From: Citrobacter farmeri
Lineage (GTDB): Bacteria > Pseudomonadota > Gammaproteobacteria > Enterobacterales > Enterobacteriaceae
Reading direction: 5' to 3'
Assembly: GCF_019048065.1 (NCBI RefSeq)
Contig: NZ_CP077291.1
Location: 3,410,001-3,474,000, forward strand
DNA length: 64,000 nt
Part shown: piece by piece, positions 1 to 7,383 of the stretch
How positions within the stretch are numbered: position 1 is the first letter of the stretch
Layout: each line of letters opens with the position of its first letter
Made by a program: the position numbers and the translations under genes
The notes under the pieces: model-generated
The model's input: only the letters and a program-made list of their open reading frames with translations
Database searches by the model: none
Told to the model about the DNA's origin: nothing

Positions 1-1518
1 TACGACAGCGCGGTACAGACCTTCACAACGCTGCTAACCAGCGATCGCCCGTGGCTGGTGGAAACCGCACAATATATGCTGATGCGCACGGCGCTGAACA
101 AAAGCAGTCAGAACAGCGTCGGCGACTATGGCGATTTTGATATCGCGCGAATAAACCGTGAAGATGCTTTACGCGCGCAAAAAGAAGCACAGATCTATCT
201 CCAGCGCTGGCCAGAAGGCCGCTATGCGGATTCCACACGTGGCATGCTGCGCCGCATCCATTGGTATTTGCAGGACTGGACAACGCTTGCGGGCTTGTAT
301 GAGCAGGCATTCCAGCAGGCCACCGATGCGCAGGCGCTGCGGGATCGGGTTATTGAGTACGATAACGTCTATGGCATGCAGTTTTACGATCAATCCGTAC
401 AGGATGCGTTCACCGATGCCCCCCTTGTGAGCTATACCGAAATGCTGCGCGCCCTTCGCCTGAACAGCGATCGGAAGCCAACCCTGACGCAGGCCAAACT
501 TGACGCCAGCAAACCGGTTTTTGACCAGAGCGGAAAACTGCCGCTGTGGCGCAATTTACAACTCAATTTGTGGCTGGTGACAGATAACTATGCCGCTATT
601 CTTCAGGCGGTCACCCCAGCGCAAAAACTGCCGCCTCACGATATCCTCGCGTTCAGCGAACAGGTGCTCTACGGCGACGCGCTGATGGGACAAAAGCAGT
701 GGTCAGCGGCGCGCGATTTCTGGTCGACGTTGCTGAAGCTCAGCCAGGATAACGAACAGCAGCAGTATGCGCAGGCAAAACTGGCGGCCACGCTGGTCTA
801 CAGCGGCAATGTGGCGGCGATCTTTGCTCCTGACAGCGCGGTCACCAGTTTGCGCTACCGCTCCCGGGTACTGAAAACCGTGGCAACACCTGAACAGTTG
901 CGCCAGCAGGTCAGCCAGGGGCCGAATAACGAAGAGCGCACTATTGCGCTGCATACGCTGCTGGTGCGCGATCTTACTGAAAACCGCTTTAGCGACTGGC
1001 TAAAAGACCGAAAACTCGCCAGCGCCATCACGCAACCGGTTATCGGTGAGGCATTCGACGACGTCAATCTGAGTACGTTTGACTGGAACGGCGACGCCGC
1101 CGAAGTCGGTTATGTGTGCCGCAGCCTCAATGACACCGTCGGCACGCTGAGCAAAACGCCCGACGATGCCCATGCGCTGAACTGTCTGGGCGAGTTTTTC
1201 CGTACCTCGCAAACGCATGTCGACTTGTGGAAAGACAGCGCAGGCAACGGCGAGCTAGAAACCGCTATCCAGCAAAAAGATCCTGTCGGACAGTTTAACC
1301 GCCAGCATTATTATCAGCAGGTCATCGCCTCGCCGAAGGCCGAGCACGAAGACAGAAGCTATGCGCTGTATCGGGCCATCATGTGCTACGCCCCGTCCGG
1401 ATCGAATGAGTGTGGCGGAGAAGAGGTGGACAAACAGCAGCGTAAAGGCTGGTTCACACAGTTGAAAACCCAGTATCCGGGCAGTCCGTGGGCGCAAAAA
1501 CTCAAATACTACTGGTAA
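1..1518 (+). CDS. Partial TPR-like envelope protein, 5' end outside window
   Basis: The reading frame is open from base 1, so the true start lies upstream; the GTG at 58 is internal. The visible part is about 505 residues of helical, Gln/Ala/Leu-rich sequence with repeated ~35-residue blocks containing aromatic and Ala positions, typical of tetratricopeptide-like solenoids. A Cys-rich stretch near the C-terminus (CYAPSGSNECGG) suggests an oxidised extracytoplasmic environment. It overlaps the next gene by 31 bp, so the two are probably translationally coupled. I do not recognise a named family; a YfiO-like or scaffold role would be a guess. It is absent from this place in E. coli K-12. Confidence 0.7.
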   Translation, partial: YDSAVQTFTTLLTSDRPWLVETAQYMLMRTALNKSSQNSVGDYGDFDIARINREDALRAQKEAQIYLQRWPEGRYADSTRGMLRRIHWYLQDWTTLAGLYEQAFQQATDAQALRDRVIEYDNVYGMQFYDQSVQDAFTDAPLVSYTEMLRALRLNSDRKPTLTQAKLDASKPVFDQSGKLPLWRNLQLNLWLVTDNYAAILQAVTPAQKLPPHDILAFSEQVLYGDALMGQKQWSAARDFWSTLLKLSQDNEQQQYAQAKLAATLVYSGNVAAIFAPDSAVTSLRYRSRVLKTVATPEQLRQQVSQGPNNEERTIALHTLLVRDLTENRFSDWLKDRKLASAITQPVIGEAFDDVNLSTFDWNGDAAEVGYVCRSLNDTVGTLSKTPDDAHALNCLGEFFRTSQTHVDLWKDSAGNGELETAIQQKDPVGQFNRQHYYQQVIASPKAEHEDRSYALYRAIMCYAPSGSNECGGEEVDKQQRKGWFTQLKTQYPGSPWAQKLKYYW

Positions 1519-2204
1519 TTGCGCTCCTGGCGGGACAGGCGCAGGCAGTTGAGACGGTTACCGCCCGCGAACACCCGGCCTTCTGGCTCTGGTCAGGCGT
1601 GAAAGCCAGCGATGAACTGAGAGCGGCCCGGACGGTCTATCTGCATCAGGGTGAAGTGTTGGTACGGGCAAAGGGCGTGGAGTTTCAGCGTCTGGGGCTT
1701 CCCGTAAGCCGCCTGACGTTTCCGTCTATATGGCTTACCGTGCGCTTCACCACGCTCGACGTACCGGATGCTATTCCGGCACGTATTGTGCGACTGATGC
1801 AGCGCTGGCAGGCGGCGGGAAATCAGGTTGTGGGACTGCAGGTCGATTTTGATGCTGCGACACATCAACTGGCTGACTATACTCACTTTCTGCGGGCATT
1901 GCGCCAACAGTTGCCCCCCAACTTTGCCCTTGGAGTGACAGGGCTGCTGGACTGGGCGAAAACGGGGGACATCGCAACGCTGAATACGCTGCCGGTTGAT
2001 GAACTGGTGGTTCAGAGCTATCAGGGACGACGTACGGTGGTGAATTATCAGGACTACCTGCCCGCCCTCACCCGACTGCGTATTCCGTTTAAGCTTGGGC
2101 TGGTACAGCACGGAAAACGGGACAGCCAGGCGGAAGCGCAGTTACGCACATCCCCCTGGTATCGTGGCACGGTCGTCTTTATGCTCAACCCCGACGCGCG
2201 TTAA
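1488..2204 (+). CDS. DUF3142-family protein with signal peptide
   Basis: 238 residues. The GTG start gives an N-terminus [20 protein letters not shown], a good signal peptide, so the product is probably periplasmic. The body matches the DUF3142 pattern as I know it: a WxWSGVK-like opening, a central GLQVDFD segment, [16 protein letters not shown], then GVTGLLDW and a late VVQSYQG strand. This looks like a glycoside-hydrolase-like beta/alpha barrel, but no enzyme activity is established. It starts inside the upstream gene (31 bp overlap), and its stop overlaps the stop of the convergent cueR by 3 bp. An internal start is possible, but only this start gives the signal peptide. Confidence 0.75.
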   Translation: MGAKTQILLVIALLAGQAQAVETVTAREHPAFWLWSGVKASDELRAARTVYLHQGEVLVRAKGVEFQRLGLPVSRLTFPSIWLTVRFTTLDVPDAIPARIVRLMQRWQAAGNQVVGLQVDFDAATHQLADYTHFLRALRQQLPPNFALGVTGLLDWAKTGDIATLNTLPVDELVVQSYQGRRTVVNYQDYLPALTRLRIPFKLGLVQHGKRDSQAEAQLRTSPWYRGTVVFMLNPDAR

Positions 2205-2611
2205 GCCTGCGCCTTGTGGTGGCAGCAGCCAGAAAGGTTTTCAATAATCGGACATTCCGCGCTGTCATCACCCGGGCACGACGCCGCCAGCGCCAGCAGT
2301 TGGGTGCGCATCGACTGTAATTCGCTGATATGGCGCTCAATTTCCGCCACTTTCTCCAGCGTCCGCTTTTTGACGTCCGCACTGTGACGCCCCGGATCGT
2401 TGAACAGATTCACCAGCTCACCACACTCTTCAAGGTTGAATCCCACCTGACGCGCCTGGCGCAGCAGCGTTAGCTCATTCAGATGCTGTTGCCCGTACGT
2501 GCGATAGCCGTTTTCACCACGCAGTGGCGGTGTAACCAGCCCTTTTTCTTCATAAAAGCGGATCGCTTTACTGGTTAAGCCGGTTTTTTTTGCTACATCG
2601 CTGATATTCAC
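2201..2611 (-). CDS. cueR: Copper-responsive MerR-family activator CueR
   Basis: 136 residues, nearly identical to E. coli CueR. The GTG start gives [24 protein letters not shown], the MerR winged-helix domain (1-70), followed by the dimerisation helix (about 80-107). Cys112 and Cys120, the linear Cu(I)/Ag(I) ligands, are present in the CPGDDSAEC loop, and the C-terminal CCHH tail is kept. CueR sits on its operator in both states and, when Cu(I) is bound, distorts the 19-bp spacer of copA and cueO promoters to activate them. Longer upstream starts in this frame lack conservation. Its target copA lies 4.8 kb away, separated by an accessory operon. Confidence 0.97.
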   Translation of the reverse strand: MNISDVAKKTGLTSKAIRFYEEKGLVTPPLRGENGYRTYGQQHLNELTLLRQARQVGFNLEECGELVNLFNDPGRHSADVKKRTLEKVAEIERHISELQSMRTQLLALAASCPGDDSAECPIIENLSGCCHHKAQA

Positions 2612-2876
2612 AAGTCCTCCGCACCTTACGCTGTGGCATCGTGCCATTATAACGTACTTGTTGCTGACACCACACACCCATCCCGTTGATGCCACTAACC
2701 TCTAAACATTTCATTGCTCCCGGGCTATACCGCTGTCACTTTCCCCTTTTGCCCGCAGCGCCGATCGGTCGTGCCTGATAAACAGTGAAGAACATCGAAA
2801 CGGGCGCACCTTTTTCTGTAACAATTGCCTGTTATAAGTGATCGCTTTCTCAATTCTCACTCTTTCATCTTTCAAT

Positions 2877-2932
2877 TCTACGCGGGTAGATTTATTAATC
2901 TGCGGTAAAAATATAATATCTACGCGAGTAGA
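2877..2932 (+). promoter_or_regulatory. Twin palindromic operators around the promoter of the MHS transporter operon
   Basis: TCTACGCGGGTAGA (2877-2890) and TCTACGCGAGTAGA (2919-2932) share the symmetric form TCTAC-n-CG-n-GTAGA, with the central CG common in LacI-family operators. Their centres are 42 bp apart, about four helical turns. A TATAAT hexamer at 2912-2917 lies between them, placing the second site at the likely transcription start and the first over the -35 region. The obvious candidate repressor is the LacI-family protein encoded at 4487-5518. The rest of the 376-bp gap between cueR and the transporter (2612-2987) shows no gene. Confidence 0.6.
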
Positions 2933-2987
2933 ACGTGAAGAGTATAAACCTGCGGCTCATGTCGACAGATAACTTCAAGGAGTTCTT

Positions 2988-4382
2988 ATGAACACGCATT
3001 CATCCTCTGTTTCCCTGACGGATAACCAACAGGCAGCTCAGGAGCGGCTGGAAACCCCCGAGGGACGCCGCGAGTTTTGGCGAGCAACATTTTCCTGCTG
3101 GTTAGGCACCACGATGGAGTATGCCGATTTTGCCCTGTACGGCCTTGCCGCAGGCATTATCTTTGGCGATGTCTTTTTTCCGGAAGCGACACCCGTCATG
3201 GCGTTACTTTCCAGCTTTGCCGCCTATTCGGTTGGGTTTATTGCTCGCCCTATCGGTGCATTACTGTTCGGCTGGATAGGCGATAAACATGGTCGGAAGA
3301 TTGTCATGGTTATCACTATTGGATTGATGGGCATGTCGACCATGCTAATAGGATTAATCCCCAGCTACGCCCAGATAGGCGTCTGGGCACCGGTATGTCT
3401 GGTTATCCTTCGATTTTCTCAGGGGCTGGGGGCTGGCGCGGAGCTTTCAGGCGGTACTGTGATGCTCGGGGAATATGCTCCCGTTAAACGCCGTGGGCTG
3501 GTTTCTTCGATTATCGCTCTGGGCTCGAACAGCGGGACATTACTGGCTTCTCTGGTTTGGCTCATCGTCCTGCAAATGGACAAAGATGCCCTACTGAGCT
3601 GGGGATGGCGTATACCTTTTCTTTGCAGCATTCTTATCGCCGCGACAGCATTATTAATTCGTCGCCATATGCGCGAAACGCCGGTCTTTGAACGTCAAAA
3701 AGCGCTCCTGCAGGCCGAGCGAGAAAAGGCGCTTCGCGAGGGAAAAGCACAGCAACAGCATGATACACGTAGCTTCTGGAAACGGACTCGTGCGTTCTGG
3801 ACCATGGTCGGATTACGCATTGGCGAGAATGGCCCCTCCTACCTGGCTCAGGGATTTATCATTGGCTATGTCGCCAAGGTGCTGATGGTAGATAAATCGG
3901 TGCCGACCGTGGCGGTGTTTATCGCATCGGTTCTGGGATTCGCCATTATTCCTCTGGCGGGTTGGCTGTCCGATCGATTCGGCAGACGTATCATCTATCG
4001 TTGGTTCTGCTTGTTACTGATTCTGTATGCCTTTCCGGCATTCATGCTGCTGGATTCTCGTGAGCCGTGGATTGTTATCCCGACGATCATTACCGGCATG
4101 GGGCTCGCTTCCCTGGGGATTTTCGGTGTTCAGGCTGCATGGGGCGTTGAGCTTTTCGGTGTCACTAATCGTTATACCAAAATGGCATTTGCAAAAGAGC
4201 TCGGTTCCATTATGTCTGGCGGGACAGCGCCACTTATCGCCTCTGCGCTACTCTCGTTTTACGGACACTGGTGGCCAATCGCTATCTATTTCGCCTTTAT
4301 GGCCGCAATTGGACTGGTGACCACGTTCTTTGCACCAGAGACTCGCGGGCGGGATCTCAACTTACCCGAGGATGCAATTTGA
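2988..4382 (+). CDS. MFS transporter, metabolite:H+ symporter (MHS) family
   Basis: 464 residues with about 12 hydrophobic segments. MHS/ProP-like marks are visible: the first segment FSCWLGTTMEYADFALYG, FIARPIGALLFGWIGDKHGRK (the loop 2-3 MFS motif), RFSQGLGAGAELSGG in segment 4, and a second GWLSDRFGRR copy in the C-terminal half. A charged Glu/Lys/Gln-rich central loop lies near residues 230-260. AAGGAG precedes the ATG at ideal spacing. The substrate cannot be read from sequence. Because a nucleoside hydrolase and a LacI repressor follow it, import of a nucleoside or related glycoside is plausible, but this is inference. It is first in its putative operon, behind the twin operators. Confidence 0.85.
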   Translation: MNTHSSSVSLTDNQQAAQERLETPEGRREFWRATFSCWLGTTMEYADFALYGLAAGIIFGDVFFPEATPVMALLSSFAAYSVGFIARPIGALLFGWIGDKHGRKIVMVITIGLMGMSTMLIGLIPSYAQIGVWAPVCLVILRFSQGLGAGAELSGGTVMLGEYAPVKRRGLVSSIIALGSNSGTLLASLVWLIVLQMDKDALLSWGWRIPFLCSILIAATALLIRRHMRETPVFERQKALLQAEREKALREGKAQQQHDTRSFWKRTRAFWTMVGLRIGENGPSYLAQGFIIGYVAKVLMVDKSVPTVAVFIASVLGFAIIPLAGWLSDRFGRRIIYRWFCLLLILYAFPAFMLLDSREPWIVIPTIITGMGLASLGIFGVQAAWGVELFGVTNRYTKMAFAKELGSIMSGGTAPLIASALLSFYGHWWPIAIYFAFMAAIGLVTTFFAPETRGRDLNLPEDAI

Positions 4383-4486
4383 GGCCAGAGAACGTGAGAT
4401 GCGCGTTCTTTACCAAAGATTTTTGGGTCATAACGCCTTATGCTGTCTGGAAAAAATCACTCTGAACGCAATCAGGTAGGTGCTTC

Positions 4487-5518
4487 GTGACTCAATCACA
4501 TTCACAACGCGTAACACGTTCTGACGTGGCAAAAGAAGCGGGAACGTCCGTCGCTGTCGTTAGTTACGTTATTAATAATGGTCCGCGCCCCGTTGCCGAA
4601 GCGACACGACAGCGTGTACTACAGGCCATTAAGAAAACCGGTTATCGACCCAATGGCATCGCGCGCGCGCTGGCTTCAGGGAGTACGCAAACTTATGGGC
4701 TGGTCGCGCCGGACATCTCGAATCCGTTTATCGCCTCTATGGCTCATGCCCTGCAACACGAAGCCTTTGCTGATGGCAAAGTTCTTCTGCTGGGCGACGC
4801 AGGCGACAGTAGCTGCCGTGAACGTGAACTCATTAATAATATGCTGCACCGCCAGGTTGACGGGCTGCTCTACACCAGTGTTGATCGCCATCCTTATATC
4901 AATTTGATTCAGGAAAGTGGTACCCCCTGCGTCATGCTCGATCGTGTGGATCCTGGACTTAACGTCAGCGTTATCCAGGTTGATGAACAACTGGCGGCGA
5001 TGCAGGTAACACAACATCTTATTGATCACGGATACCGCGATATCGGCATCATCTGCGGCCCGCGTGAAATGCTGAATACTCAGGATCGTATCCGGGGCTG
5101 GCAGCAGGCGCTGGAAGCCTCATCGTTAGTGGTTAATCCCTCATGGATTTTTTCGACCAACTATACCCGCGCCGGCGGTTACGAGGCGACAAAACGCATG
5201 CTTCAGCACCAACTGCCGCGCGCGCTGTTCGCGACGAATGAACAGCAGGCTCTCGGTTGTTTACGCGCCCTGGCAGAACACGGGTTACGCGTTCCTGAAG
5301 ATGTTGCTCTGGTCTGCTTTAACGCAACACAAGAGTCGGCTTACAACGTCCCTTCTTTAACCGCCGTCCGGCAACCTGTCGATAAGATGGCCCGTGCGGC
5401 AATTGACATGCTGAAAAATTGGGATGGGGAAGTTCGCCGCGTTGAATTTGAGTTTTATTTACGAACAGGAGAGTCGTGTGGCTGCCAGGGACATGAAGTA
5501 CACCCCGAAACAAAGTAA
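4487..5518 (+). CDS. LacI/GalR-family transcriptional repressor
   Basis: 343 residues. The GTG start gives MTQSHSQRVTRSDVAKEAGT, with the LacI helix-turn-helix at about 9-30 (VAKEAGTSVAVVSYVIN) and the hinge helix near 55-65 (GIARALASG). A periplasmic-binding-protein-like effector domain follows (TYGLVAPDISNPF, DGLLYTSVD, IGIICGP, ALFATNEQQALG). A GTG start preceded by AGGTAG-type sequence implies modest translation. The gene sits within the operon it probably controls, so it may be autoregulated. The effector is unknown; a ligand tied to the neighbouring hydrolase and transporter is the simplest guess. Confidence 0.9.
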   Translation: MTQSHSQRVTRSDVAKEAGTSVAVVSYVINNGPRPVAEATRQRVLQAIKKTGYRPNGIARALASGSTQTYGLVAPDISNPFIASMAHALQHEAFADGKVLLLGDAGDSSCRERELINNMLHRQVDGLLYTSVDRHPYINLIQESGTPCVMLDRVDPGLNVSVIQVDEQLAAMQVTQHLIDHGYRDIGIICGPREMLNTQDRIRGWQQALEASSLVVNPSWIFSTNYTRAGGYEATKRMLQHQLPRALFATNEQQALGCLRALAEHGLRVPEDVALVCFNATQESAYNVPSLTAVRQPVDKMARAAIDMLKNWDGEVRRVEFEFYLRTGESCGCQGHEVHPETK

Positions 5519-6512
5519 TAATGAACCGATGCGCATCATTATTGATTGCGATCCGGGGAACGGCATTCCCGGCGCTAATATCGATGACGGTCTGGCGCTG
5601 GCGCTGGCCATTGCCGCGCCGCAAATCACTCTGGAGATGATCACTACGGTTGCCGGAAATACGCCGGTAGACGTGGGATATGCCGTCGCTAAAGATCTCA
5701 TTACACAACTGGATATTCCTGTTGCGGTCTACCGTGGCGCCTCGCGTGCGCTCCGGGAAGATCCGCAACCCTGGCGTGAAAAACTGGATCATGGTGTCGA
5801 TCAGTTTGGCCTACGGCAACTCTGGTCGAATGTTCCTGCTCCGGCAATGTGTCAAAACGCGAAATCCCATGCGCCTGAAGCAATAGGTGAACTCATCTGT
5901 CGCAATCCTGGCGAAATCACGTTGGTTGCTACCGGTCCCCTTACCAATGTGGCCATCGCCCTGCAGCTTTACCCGCAGATTGTTCACGCGGTCAAAAAAA
6001 TCGTCGTGATGGGTGGCGTGTTCAATGTTCCAGGCTACCTGAAAGATACAAATTTTGGTCTGGACCCTGAGGCGGCTCATGCGGTGCTCACCAGCGGTGC
6101 GCCAGTCACGCTGGTTCCGATGGATGTGACAACGCAAACCCAAATGCTTCACGCCGATTTGGATCGTCTGGCAAAAACAGAAAACGGGCTTAGCCGTTTT
6201 CTGGTGCAAACCCTTCGCCCGTGGATCACCTACTCAATGCAAACCCGCAATCTGCCCGGGTGTTGGATCCACGATGTGTTAACCGTTGCCTGGTTACTGG
6301 ATCCCTCTCTTACAACAACGGCTGAAGACTATCTGGATGTCTCTCTGGAAGGCATTACGCGCGGTATGACTTGTCGCTATGGACGTGACACATTACGCCT
6401 CAATGTCGGGATCCCTGAACCCAAAGGTGCGCAGGTAACCATTCTGCAAAGCATCGATAACCAGCGGCTTATTTCACTGATAGAGCACTATATTCTGACC
6501 TACGGCGCGTAG
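5478..6512 (+). CDS. Inosine-uridine-type nucleoside hydrolase, variant N-terminal motif
   Basis: 344 residues from the GTG at 5478, chosen because AGGAGA ends 5 bp upstream; ATG at 5493 or 5529 are alternatives. The frame overlaps the LacI gene by 41 bp, so coupling is likely. The IUNH family hydrolyses N-ribosidic bonds with a Ca2+-Asp cluster. Here the usual DxDPGxDD signature appears as DCDPGNGIPGANIDD (Asp23, Asp25, Asp36, Asp37), about seven residues longer than in E. coli RihA/B/C. The later NVAIAL, VVMGG and WIHDVLT (His265, Asp266) motifs are intact. Substrate class is uncertain; purine, pyrimidine or another N-riboside is possible. Confidence 0.85.
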   Translation: MAARDMKYTPKQSNNEPMRIIIDCDPGNGIPGANIDDGLALALAIAAPQITLEMITTVAGNTPVDVGYAVAKDLITQLDIPVAVYRGASRALREDPQPWREKLDHGVDQFGLRQLWSNVPAPAMCQNAKSHAPEAIGELICRNPGEITLVATGPLTNVAIALQLYPQIVHAVKKIVVMGGVFNVPGYLKDTNFGLDPEAAHAVLTSGAPVTLVPMDVTTQTQMLHADLDRLAKTENGLSRFLVQTLRPWITYSMQTRNLPGCWIHDVLTVAWLLDPSLTTTAEDYLDVSLEGITRGMTCRYGRDTLRLNVGIPEPKGAQVTILQSIDNQRLISLIEHYILTYGA

Positions 6513-6574
6513 CGTCACGGGTCAGAAAAGGAGACCTTCGTACACAGTTCGAGGTGAGTTTTTCCGGAGGAAAT

Positions 6575-7288
6575 ATGAATACGCTATCCTTCCTCTTATT
6601 CGGTGAAGGAGAATCGCTCTTAATTACACTGGGCAAAATTTGCGTCGCGTTTATCCTGGGCGGCATCATTGGTCTTGAAAGAGAATCAAAAGGGAAGCCT
6701 GTTGGATTTAAAACGTGCGTCATTATTTCAGTCGCCAGTTGTGTTCTGACAATCGTCTCTATTCAGTCAGCAGAGTATTACGCTGAAATCTCGATGAATA
6801 TACGTAGCGACCCGATGCGCCTGGCCGCCCAAATTATCAGCGGTGTAGGCTTTCTCGGTGCCGGTGTTATCCTCCACCGCCATGATGATGCCATCTCCGG
6901 GCTAACAACCGCAGCCATCGTATGGGCTTCTGCGGGTGTGGGAATTACCAGTGGAGCCGGTTTTTATATGTATGCGCTGCTTGCCACAGGTTTGTTCCTG
7001 CTGGCCATAAAGCTCAGCTATTTTGTGATCTTTTTACAAACCAAAAACCAATTACCTGGCAAAGTAAAAATTCGCGTTATTCTTGACGAAAAAGCGGGAC
7101 TAGAAACGCTGGTAGAAAGTATTAATCAGCAAAAGAACATTATTGAAGCCATTACTATTCGCGATGTTAAAAAGGGGAAAATAGAGGTCAACCTTAAAGT
7201 CGTGATTAGAAAAAAAATGACGTTGCCGGAACTCTACAGCAACCTTTCTACGCTCGAACACGTTTGTGCTATCGCACTGGAGCACTAA
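6575..7288 (+). CDS. MgtC/SapB-family inner-membrane protein
   Basis: 237 residues. The ATG at 6575 follows a strong CCGGAGGAAAT ribosome-binding site; the ORF also extends upstream without one. The N-terminal half has four to five hydrophobic segments and the family signature GGIIGLERESKGKPVGFKT plus GVGFLGAGVIL and GLTTAAIVWASAGVG. A soluble C-terminal domain (about 155-237, ACT-like by pattern, KVKIRVIL...IEAITIRDV) resembles that of true MgtC rather than short YhiD-type members. MgtC proteins influence ATP synthase and Mg2+ or phosphate stress responses; a role here is unknown. The 3' part is more AT-rich than flanking backbone genes, hinting at transfer. Confidence 0.85.
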   Translation: MNTLSFLLFGEGESLLITLGKICVAFILGGIIGLERESKGKPVGFKTCVIISVASCVLTIVSIQSAEYYAEISMNIRSDPMRLAAQIISGVGFLGAGVILHRHDDAISGLTTAAIVWASAGVGITSGAGFYMYALLATGLFLLAIKLSYFVIFLQTKNQLPGKVKIRVILDEKAGLETLVESINQQKNIIEAITIRDVKKGKIEVNLKVVIRKKMTLPELYSNLSTLEHVCAIALEH

Positions 7289-7311
7289 ATGCCCAGGACA
7301 AAATAAAGCCC

Positions 7312-7342
7312 TTGACCTTCCCCTTGATGGAAGGTTTAACCT
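7312..7342 (+). promoter_or_regulatory. CueR-activated copA promoter
   Basis: A -35 TTGACC (7312-7317) and -10 TAACCT (7337-7342) are separated by 19 bp, the overlong spacer typical of MerR-family promoters. The spacer region holds the CueR dyad ACCTTCC-n7-GGAAGGT at 7315-7335, almost identical to E. coli copA. A ribosome-binding site AAGGAG lies at 7371-7376. The match is by inspection against the known E. coli site. Confidence 0.93.
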
Positions 7343-7383
7343 TTATCACAGTCAGTTAATCCCTGTAATAAAGGAGTGTAGTG

